From the NCBI RefSeq assembly GCF_900156785.1, contig NZ_FTOP01000019.1:1-55885 (forward strand): a DNA stretch of 55,885 nt, read 5' to 3'. Position numbers and translations under genes: made by a program. Numbering within the stretch: the first letter of the stretch is position 1; every line of letters starts with the position of its first letter. The notes below the pieces were generated by a model. That model saw only the letters and a program-made list of their open reading frames with translations, ran no database searches and was not told the DNA's origin. This document shows positions 9,972-19,160 of the stretch, piece by piece. Origin of the DNA: Belliella pelovolcani (GTDB lineage Bacteria; Bacteroidota; Bacteroidia; Cytophagales; Cyclobacteriaceae).

Positions 9972-9992
9972 CCAAACAAATTATTCTTAAAT

Positions 9993-10026
9993 AAAAAAAG
10001 ACCCGCTTTCCAGCAGGTCTTTTTTT
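9993..10026 (+). terminator. terminator of the permease gene
   Basis: AAAAAAAGACC / GGTCTTTTTTT stem with a 12-base loop that can form two extra GC pairs, 21 bp after the stop codon. Confidence 0.85.
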
Positions 10027-10245
10027 ACTATTTATTTAACATGATTATCCGCTTTCTTGTCAGTAGAACCTAAAATTGGAATAAATATATGATTTCAAGC
10101 CAATATCAATGAATATCCAATATCTATTAGTATCGGATTGATCCAGCACCCAATTTAAATTGGTTAGTTTTCTTATTGCAGATATACATATTATTTAAAT
10201 ACAGGTTTTATTTAGTTGTTCACATTTCCAAACGCTACATTTACC

Positions 10246-11277
10246 TTAATCTTCTCCCAGTTCTTCAGGTAAAGACACTGCCCCTAGACCTGCTTTTTCC
10301 TTGATCTTCTTTTCTAATTCTTCCATCAATTCTGGGTTGTCCAGAAGTAGGGACTTAACGGCATCTCTACCTTGACCAAGCTTATTACCTTCATAAGAAA
10401 ACCATGAACCTGCCTTCTTAATGATATCAAACTCCACACCTAGATCAATGATTTCTCCTACTTTGGAGATGCCTTGCCCATACATGATATCAAATTCTAC
10501 CACTTTGAAAGGAGGGGCAACTTTATTTTTAACAACCTTAACCTTAGTTCTATTACCAAGTATATTATCAGCAGATTCTTTGATCTGACCGATTCTTCTT
10601 ATATCCAACCTTACAGAAGCATAAAACTTCAAGGCATTACCGCCAGTGGTAGTCTCAGGGCTTCCAAACATCACCCCGATCTTATCTCTCAATTGATTGA
10701 TAAAGATACAAGCACAACCTGTTTTATTGATTGCACCAGTGAGCTTTCTCAAGGCTTGAGACATCAACCTTGCCTGTAGCCCCATCTTACTATCTCCCAT
10801 ATCACCTTCAAGCTCACCCTTGGGAACCAAAGCTGCCACGGAATCAATCACTATAATATCAATCGCTCCAGACCGAATCAAATGCTCCGCAATTTCCAGT
10901 GCCTGCTCGCCATTATCAGGCTGAGAGATCAAGAGGTTCTCTGTGTCAATACCTAATTTTTCGGCATAAGTCTTATCAAATGCGTGTTCAGCATCTATAA
11001 ATGCAGCTAACCCCCCAGCCTTTTGAGCTTCCGCTATGCAATGCATGGTCAAGGTTGTCTTACCAGAAGATTCTGGACCATAAATCTCAATTACTCTACC
11101 TCTAGGGATCCCACCAATACCTAAAGCCATATCTAGGCCCAAGGAACCTGTGGAAATAGCTGGGATATCCTGGACTTTATTGTCACTGAGTTTCATGACA
11201 GTACCTTTTCCATAAGTCTTCTCCAACTTATCAATGGTCAACTGCAGGGCTTTGAGTTTTTCTGTATTTGCGCTCAT
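10246..11277 (-). CDS. recA: recombinase RecA
   Basis: A 343-residue strand-exchange and SOS coprotease protein. Walker [11 protein letters not shown] is near residue 67, Walker [13 protein letters not shown] follows, and loop L2 ([16 protein letters not shown]) is intact. The C-terminus is short, acidic and normal (LPEELGED). It is a single-gene unit with about 185 bp of upstream DNA. A TTAACCTTTG element on the minus strand near 11380 resembles a -7 box with one extra spacer base. No LexA-type operator was recognised. Confidence 0.98.
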   Translation of the reverse strand: MSANTEKLKALQLTIDKLEKTYGKGTVMKLSDNKVQDIPAISTGSLGLDMALGIGGIPRGRVIEIYGPESSGKTTLTMHCIAEAQKAGGLAAFIDAEHAFDKTYAEKLGIDTENLLISQPDNGEQALEIAEHLIRSGAIDIIVIDSVAALVPKGELEGDMGDSKMGLQARLMSQALRKLTGAINKTGCACIFINQLRDKIGVMFGSPETTTGGNALKFYASVRLDIRRIGQIKESADNILGNRTKVKVVKNKVAPPFKVVEFDIMYGQGISKVGEIIDLGVEFDIIKKAGSWFSYEGNKLGQGRDAVKSLLLDNPELMEELEKKIKEKAGLGAVSLPEELGED

Positions 11278-11462
11278 ATTTGAATATTAACTTTTTCTTG
11301 ATTTGAATTTGTGAAATTAATGATTGATACTTGGAGAACCAACCATCATAAACAACATAGTCGGATAATCCGTACCTAGCAAAGGTTAAATAATGCTAAC
11401 AAGTTATCAACTGTAAATATTGGAATAAGATTTGAAAAGACTTGTTCAGAAAATAAAAGTTA

Positions 11463-12254
11463 ATGAAAAATCATTTATTTAAGTCACTAATTGTCGCATT
11501 TTTTTGCAGCTTGGGATGCCTCTCTGGATTTGCCCAACAAAAAAACAATGCTTTCAAGCAAGGGGAAGAACTCACTTTTAAAGTTTCTTACGGCTTTCTA
11601 GATGCTGCGGAAGCAAAAATGAAAGTTTATCCAATGGTAAGCACCATCAATAGTAAACCTGTCTACAGAATAGATGTGACTGGAGAGACCCTTGGGTTAT
11701 TCAAGTTATTCAAAGTAAATGATACCTGGGGAAGCTACTTAGATACTACCAAAATCATCCCATATCAATCTTATAGATTCATTGAAGAGGGCAAATACCG
11801 CAAAAATGAAAGAGTGATCTTCGACCATGAAAAAGGTAATGCCAAAGTGAGACTGTACGATAGAGACAATAAAAAAGTGGTCGATACTAAGGATTACAAA
11901 GTCCCTACCAATGTACAAGATATTGTGAGTGGATTTTATCTACTCCGCACCATGGATTTGAAAAAGTACAAGAAAGGAGACATCATCCATATCACTGGAT
12001 TTTTTGACAAGGAAATATATAACCTAAAATTAATATATGAAGGCAAAGAGAAGCTATCCACTCAAGTAGGAGACTTTGATACCTTTATGTTTACACCAAT
12101 TATGCCTGCCAATAAATTATTCAGAGGAGAACATCCAGTGACAGTATGGGTCTCTGATGATCAGAACAAAATCCCATTGAAGATCAAAGCACGGCTGATG
12201 GTCGGCGCACTCAATATGGATATCACAGAAGCCAAAGGATTGCGTAATAATTAA
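11463..12254 (+). CDS. DUF3108 exported protein
   Basis: A 263-residue protein with a cleavable signal peptide (hydrophobic residues 8-23, cleavage near GFAQ). The beta-rich body resembles DUF3108, with GEELTFKVSYGFLDAAEAKM near the mature N-terminus and KARLMVGALNMDITEA near the C-terminus. DUF3108 proteins are periplasmic or surface proteins of unknown role. It precedes the phoB/phoR-like pair on the same strand by about 150 bp, without evidence of cotranscription. Confidence 0.82.
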   Translation: MKNHLFKSLIVAFFCSLGCLSGFAQQKNNAFKQGEELTFKVSYGFLDAAEAKMKVYPMVSTINSKPVYRIDVTGETLGLFKLFKVNDTWGSYLDTTKIIPYQSYRFIEEGKYRKNERVIFDHEKGNAKVRLYDRDNKKVVDTKDYKVPTNVQDIVSGFYLLRTMDLKKYKKGDIIHITGFFDKEIYNLKLIYEGKEKLSTQVGDFDTFMFTPIMPANKLFRGEHPVTVWVSDDQNKIPLKIKARLMVGALNMDITEAKGLRNN

Positions 12255-12403
12255 TTGACACTCCGTTAACAATGGCTTAACATTAGGGAGTCAAATAAAA
12301 ATTTTCTGTTGTTTTTAGGTTTCTCAATCAATAAGAAGCAAATTTATGTGAGGTCTTTTTCTAAATTAGCATCAGAATTAAACCAGAAACCAGCGGCATA
12401 GCC

Positions 12404-13093
12404 ATGAGTGAAAAACAGAAAGTCAAAGTCCTTGTTGTCGATGATGAACCAGATATCATAGAGATACTGAGTTATAACCTCAAAAAAGAGGGCTATGAAG
12501 TAGAAACGGCCGAGGACGGGATTAAAGGCGTCAAACTTGCTTCCAAATTCCAACCAGATGTCATTCTGCTTGACATCATGATGCCCAACCAAGATGGTGT
12601 AGAGACCTGTAGGCAAATCAGAGAAATCCCAGAACTTAAAAACACTTTTATCATCTTCCTTACGGCTAGGTCTGAGGAATATTCAGAGGTAGCAGCCTTT
12701 GATGTAGGCGCTGATGACTACATCACCAAACCTATCAAACCGCGCGCATTGATGAGTAGAATCGCGGCACTTTTTAGAAGAGAGGCCAAAAAAGAGCAAG
12801 AACTCACCCAAATCAAGATCAAAGATCTGACGATAGATCGAACCAGCTACACCATTGACAAGAGTGGCAAGACGATCATTTTACCGAAAAAAGAATTCGA
12901 ACTATTGTATTTCCTTGCAAAAAACCCTAATATGGTTTTCAGTAGAGATGAACTCTTGCAAAATATTTGGGGTGCCGATGTCTTTGTCTTAGCTAGGACC
13001 GTCGATGTTCATATCAGAAAAGTAAGAGAAAAGATCGGAGACGATTACATCACTACTGTCAAAGGCGTAGGGTATAAATTCGAACTGAACTGA
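12404..13093 (+). CDS. PhoB/OmpR-family response regulator
   Basis: A 229-residue regulator. The receiver domain (5-122) has D13/D14, phospho-acceptor D57 in ILLDIMMP and Lys in ITKPIKP. The winged-helix DNA-binding domain (about 132-229) has the ARTVDVHIRKVREKIG recognition segment and VKGVGYKFE end. It is followed 11 bp later by a PhoR-like kinase. The pair resembles the PhoB/PhoR phosphate-sensing system, but no Pho box or pst gene is visible, so the stimulus is not certain. Confidence 0.92.
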   Translation: MSEKQKVKVLVVDDEPDIIEILSYNLKKEGYEVETAEDGIKGVKLASKFQPDVILLDIMMPNQDGVETCRQIREIPELKNTFIIFLTARSEEYSEVAAFDVGADDYITKPIKPRALMSRIAALFRREAKKEQELTQIKIKDLTIDRTSYTIDKSGKTIILPKKEFELLYFLAKNPNMVFSRDELLQNIWGADVFVLARTVDVHIRKVREKIGDDYITTVKGVGYKFELN

Positions 13094-13104
13094 TCTAATC
13101 ACAC

Positions 13105-14169
13105 ATGCTTACCACTTCAAGGGGGATCTCTTTTATTTTGGCAATTGCCATTTCTGCCTTGACGGTGGCATTTTTATATCTGATGGATGATGCCACAGCT
13201 ACCTTACTTTTGGTCGCTGGAGCAATTTCATTTTCGGTCTCTTACATTCTGATGAATGTCACATTGGAATTCTTGATCTTTAAGGAAATCAGTAATATCT
13301 ACACTGTATTAGAAAAAATTCAAAAGAAAGACATTTCTTCCATCAGTGAAAAGTCTACTCGTACATCCATCTCCCCACTACGCAAAATCAACAAAACCAT
13401 CAACTCATATGCCCTTGCTAAAAACAAGGAAATAGAAACATTACAAAAGAATGCGGCTTTCAGAAGGGAGTTTATAGCTGATATTTCGCATGAACTCAAG
13501 ACTCCTATTTTTGCAGCTCAAGGTTTTATCCATACTCTTTTGGATGGCGCAGTGGATGACGAGGAAGTGAGGTATAAGTTCTTAAAAAGAGCCGCCAAAA
13601 GCCTCAACTCTCTTGACAAACTGGTTCAAGATTTACTTACGCTCAATCAGATGGAAAGTGGTGTGATTAAATTTCATTTTGAGAAATTTGACCTGAAAGA
13701 TTTGATATTAGAAGTAATTGAGGAATTAGAGCAAAAGGCGGCAAAGCGAGACGTCTTGATTCGCTTCTTCTATGACAAGTCCAAGACTTTTGTTACCACA
13801 GCCGACAAAGACAAAATATTCAGAGTATGCCAAAATCTGATTTCTAACGCCATCAAATACAATCATGATGGTGGTGAAGTGGAGGTTATTCTGCAAACGA
13901 ACAAAAGCCAACATAGTGTTGAGGTCAAAGATAATGGCCAAGGCATTCCACCTGAAGACCTCAAAAGGATTTTTGAAAGATTCTACAGGGTAGAAAAAAG
14001 TCGCTCTCGAGAAAAAGGCGGTACTGGGTTGGGGTTGGCGATTGTCAAACATATTTTAGAAGCCCACCATAGTAAAATTGCCGTCAGCAGCACATTGGGC
14101 AAAGGCTCCATATTCAGTTTTTCTTTGCCAGTAGAAAAAGAAAAAAAGAAAGAGTCAAGCGACAAATAA
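13105..14169 (+). CDS. PhoR-like sensor histidine kinase
   Basis: A 354-residue kinase with two N-terminal membrane helices (about residues 8-27 and 32-55) and almost no periplasmic loop. Then come a linker helix, HisKA with FIADISHELKTP (H129), N-box NLISNAIKYN, and G-boxes DNGQGIP and GGTGLGLAIVKHI. The lack of a periplasmic sensor domain fits PhoR-type kinases, which sense through membrane partners. The stop codon lies one base from the end of a truncated HipA-like fragment on the opposite strand, marking a rearrangement junction. Confidence 0.92.
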   Translation: MLTTSRGISFILAIAISALTVAFLYLMDDATATLLLVAGAISFSVSYILMNVTLEFLIFKEISNIYTVLEKIQKKDISSISEKSTRTSISPLRKINKTINSYALAKNKEIETLQKNAAFRREFIADISHELKTPIFAAQGFIHTLLDGAVDDEEVRYKFLKRAAKSLNSLDKLVQDLLTLNQMESGVIKFHFEKFDLKDLILEVIEELEQKAAKRDVLIRFFYDKSKTFVTTADKDKIFRVCQNLISNAIKYNHDGGEVEVILQTNKSQHSVEVKDNGQGIPPEDLKRIFERFYRVEKSRSREKGGTGLGLAIVKHILEAHHSKIAVSSTLGKGSIFSFSLPVEKEKKKESSDK

Positions 14170-14170
14170 A

Positions 14171-14434
14171 TTATACAACTCTTCCAAAAGCTTCATCCAA
14201 ATTGGCAAAAACCAATTCAGGAACTTTGAAGCCGAGCAATCTGGCAATTTCTCCCCCAAGCAACTCAGCGATCAATGCCTTTTCACGCTGACCCGCTCCT
14301 CTAAACTTCAATACATAGCTAAATCCATCATCCGCATCTGCCAAAGCGGGCAAAGAACCCCCTTCCCGCAATGGCATGACATAGCGCATGACATTGACGG
14401 TGCGCAGTTTTGAATTTGGTATTTGATTATTCAT
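14171..14434 (-). pseudogene. truncated HipA-like kinase (HipA_2 type), N-terminal fragment
   Basis: About 87 residues matching the start of HipA_2-type kinases as I recall the family: PLREGGSLPALADADDGF, YVLKFRGAGQ, ALIAELLGGEIARLLG, then PELVFANLDEAFGR. Intact members run about 260 residues. Here the match ends right after FGR and a stop follows two codons later. The ATP-binding and catalytic parts are missing. The start is taken at MNNQIPNSK, and the upstream 31 residues of the open frame look non-coding. A DUF3037 partner, which I recall as frequent beside such genes, is absent. Confidence 0.75.
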
Positions 14435-14655
14435 TCGGTAGTTTTTCTTATCCCAAAGGTAAAATAAAAGAGGAAATGTAAAGGCTAAAGAAAAGAGAGA
14501 TTTCCGAATTAAAAACACCAGCGACACGGATATCGTATTAACCGTAGGCTTCAGTCTTCGGGAAAAAAAACAATCTCCGCCGAAAGTCCCGCAGGGATAA
14601 ACGACATTAGATTATCCTGAAGATCGATCGTACTTACAACAATGAACCCATCAGC

Positions 14656-14700
14656 TACCATCTTTTACTATGGGTTGAAACCCATGGCTAAGATGTCGGT
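14656..14700. repeat. REP-like imperfect palindrome
   Basis: The perfect core ATGGGTT-GA-AACCCAT (14670-14685) sits inside a weaker outer dyad (ACCATCTTTTA on the left against a complement of CTAAGATGTCGGT on the right). It resembles interspersed palindromes of Bacteroidota intergenic DNA. No second copy was seen here. Confidence 0.55.
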
Positions 14701-14774
14701 CCCTCATACGGAGTTCTATTATACAATCTCAAAATATTCTTTTGTCAAAATTTCTTCTACTTGATTTATTTCCA

Positions 14775-14782
14775 TACTTTTG
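14775..14782 (+). promoter_or_regulatory. -7 element of the RluA-family gene
   Basis: TACTTTTG matches TAnnTTTG, 25 bp before the ATG at 14808. Confidence 0.5.
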
Positions 14783-14807
14783 CGCCCTTATTGGGTTAAG
14801 AAGCTGC

Positions 14808-15518
14808 ATGAAGAAAATTGATTTTAAAGATCTTATTCTGTTTGAAAATGAGGATTACCTCGTGATCAATAAGCTTCCATATTTATCGACATTGGATGAC
14901 CGGCATGAGGCCCAGAATATTCTGGACTTGGCCAAAGGATACACCCCTGATGCCCAGGTGTGTCATCGTCTGGACAAGGAGACCTCGGGCTGCCTAGCAA
15001 TAGCCAAGCACCCTGAAGCCTACCGTAATATCGCCATCCAGTTTGAAGACAGAAAAGTTGATAAAATCTATCATGCAGTAGTAGAAGGCATACACGAATA
15101 TAAAGACTTACTCGTGGACCGCAATTTACTTGCAAACAATAAGGGAATCGCCAAAGTCAGCAAAGATGGCAAGCCAGCCCAGACTATTTTCAATACAGTC
15201 AGGACTTATTTCAAGCATTCCTTAATAGAATGCAAACCGATCACTGGAAGACTTCATCAAATCAGGGTACACCTAGCTTACTTGAAGTCACCGATCTGTG
15301 GAGACGAGACTTACGGCGGCAAACCACTCTTCCTATCTGCACTCAAAAGGCGATTCAATCTCAAACAAGGCACAGAAGAATTACCGATCATGCAGCGTGT
15401 TTCGCTCCATGCGTTTGCTTTGAAATTTACTGGAATTCAGGGCGAGGAGATTTATGTAGAAGCTCCCTACCCCAAAGACATGCAGGTATTGATCAAGCAG
15501 CTGGAAAAAACAGCCTAA
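14808..15518 (+). CDS. RluA-family RNA pseudouridine synthase
   Basis: A 236-residue enzyme isomerising uridine in RNA. The catalytic motif HRLDKETSGCL carries the Asp nucleophile. The later motifs TGRLHQIRVHLAYL and GDETYGGKP are standard for the family. There is no N-terminal S4 domain, which suggests an RluA/RluC-like short form; the exact target (rRNA or tRNA position) cannot be read from the sequence. The start is placed at MKKIDFKDL, because the 22 upstream codons overlap the promoter and include a hydrophobic, non-family stretch. Confidence 0.9.
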   Translation: MKKIDFKDLILFENEDYLVINKLPYLSTLDDRHEAQNILDLAKGYTPDAQVCHRLDKETSGCLAIAKHPEAYRNIAIQFEDRKVDKIYHAVVEGIHEYKDLLVDRNLLANNKGIAKVSKDGKPAQTIFNTVRTYFKHSLIECKPITGRLHQIRVHLAYLKSPICGDETYGGKPLFLSALKRRFNLKQGTEELPIMQRVSLHAFALKFTGIQGEEIYVEAPYPKDMQVLIKQLEKTA

Positions 15519-15705
15519 GTGATGAAGCCAATTTATTGGGATGCATCATGTTGGACAAAATTCGATAAGAATAAAATAGGTCTAAGGTGAGAAAATGAAT
15601 TCAATCTGATTGTACCGCTTTAGGATCAATCATAGTATTGGATTCTATATAAGCATCAAAAATTATTCATAATCACATGAAAATGTGGGTAATAATGATG
15701 TTTCT

Positions 15706-15737
15706 TTTGCATAGAAAAGAAATTACTTCTATCTTTG
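15706..15737 (+). promoter_or_regulatory. promoter of the rplM-rpsI genes
   Basis: TTTG (15706-15709), a 20-bp spacer and TATCTTTG (15730-15737) closely match the Bacteroidota housekeeping consensus, 56 bp before rplM. Confidence 0.75.
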
Positions 15738-15793
15738 TGTCCCTTTTTGAGGGTGAAATATATTTAACAAGCTCATAATTAAACATTTACACA

Positions 15794-16237
15794 GTGGATA
15801 CATTAAGCTATAAGACCGTATCAGCGAATGCCGCAACTGTAGAAAAAAACTGGATCGTAGTGGATGCCCAGGCTGCAGTATTAGGTAGATTCTCTAGTGA
15901 GGTAGCGAAAATCTTGAGAGGTAAGCATAAGCCTTCTTATACCCCTCATGTAGACTGCGGAGACAACGTGATTGTCATCAATGCAGACAAGGTTAGATTG
16001 ACTGGTAAAAAGTGGAACGAAAAAGTATATGTTCGTCACACAGGATATCCAGGAGGTCAGCGTATTTCTACACCAAGACTATTGAAAGACAAATCAGCTT
16101 CAATCTTGGTAGAAAAAGCAGTAAGAGGAATGCTTCCAAAGAATAGACTTGGAAGACAATTGTACAGAAACTTATTTGTGTACAATGGCCCTGAGCACCC
16201 ACATGCTGCACAGCAACCTAAAGAACATAAATTCTAA
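15794..16237 (+). CDS. rplM: 50S ribosomal protein L13 (uL13)
   Basis: A 147-residue early-assembly protein of the large subunit. Family landmarks are the W-VVDAQ segment near residue 21, LGRFSSEVAKILRGKHKP, RHTGYPGGQR and RGMLPKNRLGRQ. It starts with GTG and is followed after 12 bp by rpsI, the classical rplM-rpsI order. Confidence 0.97.
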   Translation: MDTLSYKTVSANAATVEKNWIVVDAQAAVLGRFSSEVAKILRGKHKPSYTPHVDCGDNVIVINADKVRLTGKKWNEKVYVRHTGYPGGQRISTPRLLKDKSASILVEKAVRGMLPKNRLGRQLYRNLFVYNGPEHPHAAQQPKEHKF

Positions 16238-16249
16238 TCAAAGCAGTCT

Positions 16250-16636
16250 ATGGAAATTATCAACACAATCGGTAGAAGAAAGACGTCTGTTGCGAGAATC
16301 TACATGCAACCAGGCAAAGGTGAGATTTCTGTGAACAACAGAACCATCGAAGTTTACTTCCCATTTGATCTGCACCAGATCGTAGTTAAGCAGCCCCTTG
16401 CCCTTGTTGGCGAAGATGGAGCTTATGACATCAAAATCAACGTGGACGGTGGCGGAATCAAAGGTCAAGCAGAAGCAGCAAGAATGGCAATTGCCAGAGC
16501 ACTTTGCGAAATCAACGCTGACCACAGAGAAGCATTGAAAAAAGAAGGTTTCTTAACTCGTGACTCCAGAATGGTAGAACGTAAGAAGCCAGGACGTAGA
16601 AAAGCAAGAAGAAGATTCCAGTTCTCTAAACGTTAA
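16250..16636 (+). CDS. rpsI: 30S ribosomal protein S9 (uS9)
   Basis: A 128-residue protein with GRRKTSVARIYMQPG at the start, the VDGGGIKGQAEA segment and the basic C-terminal tail KKPGRRKARRRFQFSKR, whose last residues reach the P-site tRNA in known ribosomes. It is cotranscribed with rplM. Confidence 0.97.
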   Translation: MEIINTIGRRKTSVARIYMQPGKGEISVNNRTIEVYFPFDLHQIVVKQPLALVGEDGAYDIKINVDGGGIKGQAEAARMAIARALCEINADHREALKKEGFLTRDSRMVERKKPGRRKARRRFQFSKR

Positions 16637-16681
16637 TCTGGAGATTCTTCACATTTTATATCGAAACAACATCATATTTTA

Positions 16682-17443
16682 ATGGCACAAATAGAATATA
16701 AAGACTTACTGGATGCTGGTGTTCACTTCGGACACTTAACTAGAAAGTGGGACCCGAGAATGGCTCCGTACATCTTCATGGAGAAGAACGGTATCCATAT
16801 CATCGACCTTAACAAAACGCTTGTTTGCCTAGACGAAGCATCCAACGCAATCAAGCAGATCGTACGCTCAGGTAAAAAAGTCATGTTCGTTGCGACTAAG
16901 AAGCAAGCGAAAGACTTGGTAGCCGATGAAGCTAGAAGACTTAACATGCCTTACGTAACTGAAAGATGGTTAGGTGGGATGTTGACTAACTTCGCTACAA
17001 TCAGAAAGTCCTTGAAGAAAATGTCTACCATCGATAAAATGATGAAAGAAGACGGCTACAAGAACTTGGCGAAGAAAGAACGTCTGATGATCACTAGACA
17101 AAGAGAGAAATTGGAATCAGTATTGGGTGGTATCGCTGACCTGACTAGACTTCCAGCTGCTTTGTTTATAGTAGACATCAAAAGAGAGCACATCGCTATC
17201 GCCGAAGCACAGAAGCTTGGTATCCCTGTATTCGCATTGGTAGATACAAACTCTAATCCTAACGAGGTAGACTTCCCTATCCCATCCAATGACGATGCTT
17301 TCAAATCAATCTCTTTGCTTGTAAAAGCGTTTGGCGCAGCTATCGAAGAAGGACTTTCTGAAAGAAAGAAAGACAAAGAAGATGCTAAACTCACTGAAGA
17401 AGAGGAAGCAAAAAGAGCTGTGGACGCCGATACACAAGAGTAA
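16682..17443 (+). CDS. rpsB: 30S ribosomal protein S2 (uS2)
   Basis: A 253-residue protein with the family signatures [33 protein letters not shown] and [14 protein letters not shown]. It has an acidic C-terminal extension ([17 protein letters not shown]), common in Bacteroidota S2. It follows rpsI by 45 bp. A hairpin terminator and an interspersed repeat lie between it and tsf. Confidence 0.97.
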   Translation: MAQIEYKDLLDAGVHFGHLTRKWDPRMAPYIFMEKNGIHIIDLNKTLVCLDEASNAIKQIVRSGKKVMFVATKKQAKDLVADEARRLNMPYVTERWLGGMLTNFATIRKSLKKMSTIDKMMKEDGYKNLAKKERLMITRQREKLESVLGGIADLTRLPAALFIVDIKREHIAIAEAQKLGIPVFALVDTNSNPNEVDFPIPSNDDAFKSISLLVKAFGAAIEEGLSERKKDKEDAKLTEEEEAKRAVDADTQE

Positions 17444-17471
17444 TCCACTACTTTGAAATACATTACAAAAG

Positions 17472-17508
17472 ATTGAACATACGGTACACACCTGTGTTCA
17501 ATTTTTTG
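17472..17508 (+). terminator. hairpin with T-run after rpsB
   Basis: ATTGAACA / TGTTCAAT 8-bp stem, 15-base loop, then TTTTTGTTTTTG. It may uncouple rpsB from tsf partly or fully. Confidence 0.7.
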
Positions 17509-17517
17509 TTTTTGCCT

Positions 17518-17578
17518 GACCTTTGAGGTTTTTACAATCTAGGTTGAGCAATACACATACCCTTAAACCTCAAAGGTC
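17518..17578. repeat. AACCTTTGAGGTT-type inverted repeat between rpsB and tsf
   Basis: GACCTTTGAGGTTT (17518-17531) and its perfect complement AAACCTCAAAGGTC (17565-17578) with a 33-base loop. Related copies lie at 18562-18594, 18640-18670 and 18680-18710. Confidence 0.8.
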
Positions 17579-17646
17579 TTCATTGCCAAGATTTTTGAAG
17601 TTTTATTGAAATAGAAAAAAGTTTAATCTCATAAATTGACAATACA

Positions 17647-18477
17647 ATGGCTATTACTGCACAAGAAGTAAACAAACTGAGACAAATGACCGGTGCCGGT
17701 ATGATGGACTGTAAAAAAGCCCTTACCGAAGCTGAAGGAGATTTCGAAAAAGCTATTGACATCCTTAGAAAAAAAGGTCAAAAAGTATCTGCTTCTAGAG
17801 CTGATAGAGAGACCAAAGAAGGAACTATCGTAACCAAAGTTAGCGCTGACGGTACTACAGGATACTTGCTTTCTTTGACTTGTGAAACTGACTTTGTTGC
17901 TAAAAACGAAGAATTCGTGGCTTTTGCTAATACTGCTTTGGAATTGGCAACTGAAAATAATGCAAGTTCTGTTGCAGACATCCAAGCACTTCCTTTTGAA
18001 GGAATCACAATAGGAGAGAAAATCATCGAATTGACTGGTAAAATCGGTGAGAAAATCGAAATCTCTCACTTTGAAGTAGTGAAAGACGAGGCGGTAGTTC
18101 CTTACATCCACTCCAATGGTAAATTGGGTGTATTGGTAGCTTTGACCAACACTAGCGGTGCAGACGTAGAAGAGGCAGGTAAAGATGTAGCGATGCAAAT
18201 TGCTGCGATGAATCCAGTAGCTGTTGACAAAGACGGTGTAGATGCTTCTGTGATCGAGAGAGAAATCGAAGTAGGTAAAGACCAAGCTAGACAAGAAGGT
18301 AAGCCTGAAGAAATGCTTGAAAAAATCGCATTGGGTAAATTGAACAAGTTCTACAAAGAAAACACATTGCTTAGCCAAGCATTTGTGAAAGATGGTTCTT
18401 TATCTATCGCTCAGTACCTTGACAAAGTAAGCAAAGGCATGACCGTAGCTGCTTTCAAAAGAGTATCTATAGGGTAA
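17647..18477 (+). CDS. tsf: translation elongation factor Ts
   Basis: A 276-residue nucleotide-exchange factor for EF-Tu. The N-terminal UBA-like domain (VNKLRQMTGAGMMDCKKAL, about residues 8-26) and the TDFVAKNEEF motif in the dimerisation core identify it. The segment GKPEEMLEKIALGKLNKFYKE and the ending typical of EF-Ts follow. Length is normal for Bacteroidota. It is placed after rpsB as in most bacteria, but about 200 bp away, with a terminator-like hairpin and a repeat in between. Confidence 0.97.
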   Translation: MAITAQEVNKLRQMTGAGMMDCKKALTEAEGDFEKAIDILRKKGQKVSASRADRETKEGTIVTKVSADGTTGYLLSLTCETDFVAKNEEFVAFANTALELATENNASSVADIQALPFEGITIGEKIIELTGKIGEKIEISHFEVVKDEAVVPYIHSNGKLGVLVALTNTSGADVEEAGKDVAMQIAAMNPVAVDKDGVDASVIEREIEVGKDQARQEGKPEEMLEKIALGKLNKFYKENTLLSQAFVKDGSLSIAQYLDKVSKGMTVAAFKRVSIG

Positions 18478-18797
18478 TTTAGATTTAAGATCTTAGATTT
18501 CAGATTTTAGATTAATACATAGCAAAAAAGCTGACTTCGAGAGGAGTCGGCTTTTTTTTGTAACCTTTTTGAGGTTTTTAGAACCTCGAAGGTTTTGGAT
18601 TAAAAGTAATATCGAGTTTAAGTTAATTCCAAGGAGAAAGACCCTCGAGGTTTTGGAAACCACAAGGGTCTGAGTTGCTAACCTTTGAGGTTTTTAGAAC
18701 CTCGAAGGTTTTAGTATCCATTTTTTTTCATAGGGCTCACTCGAAACTTTTAAAAGTGATTTTAAACCTAATCATCTCCCGTTCCAACGAAAAGATA
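18478..18797. repeat. intergenic cluster of three AACCTT/AAGGTT hairpin repeats
   Basis: Besides the tsf terminator, this 320-bp gap holds three related hairpins. 18562-18594 has AACCTT..GAGGTT facing AACCTC.AAGGTT. 18640-18670 has GACCCT..GGTTT facing AAACC..AGGGTC. 18680-18710 is nearly identical to the first. A TTTAGAT-like heptamer run (18480-18515) precedes the terminator. No coding potential is seen. Confidence 0.75.
18524..18559 (+). terminator. tsf terminator
   Basis: AAAAAAGCTGACT / AGTCGGCTTTTTTTT stem with one G-T pair and an eight-base loop, 46 bp after the tsf stop. Confidence 0.9.
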
Positions 18798-19157
18798 CTA
18801 AACACCAAGTACTATAGAAGCTTCGATATCTAATTTTCTACTGATTTCTCGGGCAATTTTAAGCGTTGGCTCACTTTTTCCATTTAAGTACTCACTGATT
18901 CTTGAGGTACTTACGCCAAGATATTCTGAAAGAGACTTTTGTGTTAAGCCTCGTTCTTGCATACGCAACCTTATAGCTTCCGACAAAGTTGGGTTAGGAA
19001 TAGGGAAGTATTTCTCTTCATAGTCTGCAACTAAATCAGAAAGCAAGTTCAACTCAATGTAACTTTTGGAATCTGAATTTTCTATATTATCAGGGTTCGA
19101 AAGTAGCTCTTCTACCCTATTTAAGATTGCTTGATATTCTTTTTCGGATTTAATCAT
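18798..19157 (-). CDS. higA: HigA-family antitoxin (XRE helix-turn-helix)
   Basis: A 119-residue protein with an acidic helical N-terminus and an XRE helix-turn-helix in the C-terminal half (RMQERGLTQKSLSEYLGV, then SRISEYLNGKSEPTL). It lies 3 bp downstream of the higB toxin gene, the toxin-first order that distinguishes HigBA from most type II systems. Family knowledge predicts that it neutralises HigB and represses the common promoter. Confidence 0.9.
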   Translation of the reverse strand: MIKSEKEYQAILNRVEELLSNPDNIENSDSKSYIELNLLSDLVADYEEKYFPIPNPTLSEAIRLRMQERGLTQKSLSEYLGVSTSRISEYLNGKSEPTLKIAREISRKLDIEASIVLGV

Positions 19158-19160
19158 GTT

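Noticed and set aside
13726-14165. Minus-strand open frames inside the phoR-like gene
   Set aside because: They lie antisense to conserved kinase motifs and have no recognisable protein features.
12404-14169. Definite phosphate-regulon PhoB/PhoR assignment
   Set aside because: Family resemblance is good, but no Pho box, pst or phoU gene is present, so symbols were not given.
15601-15663. Minus-strand frame reading AYIESNTMIDPKAVQSD followed by a stop
   Set aside because: Protein-like, but only about 20 residues, no start, no family recognised, and it lies beside the rplM promoter. Could be a gene remnant or chance.
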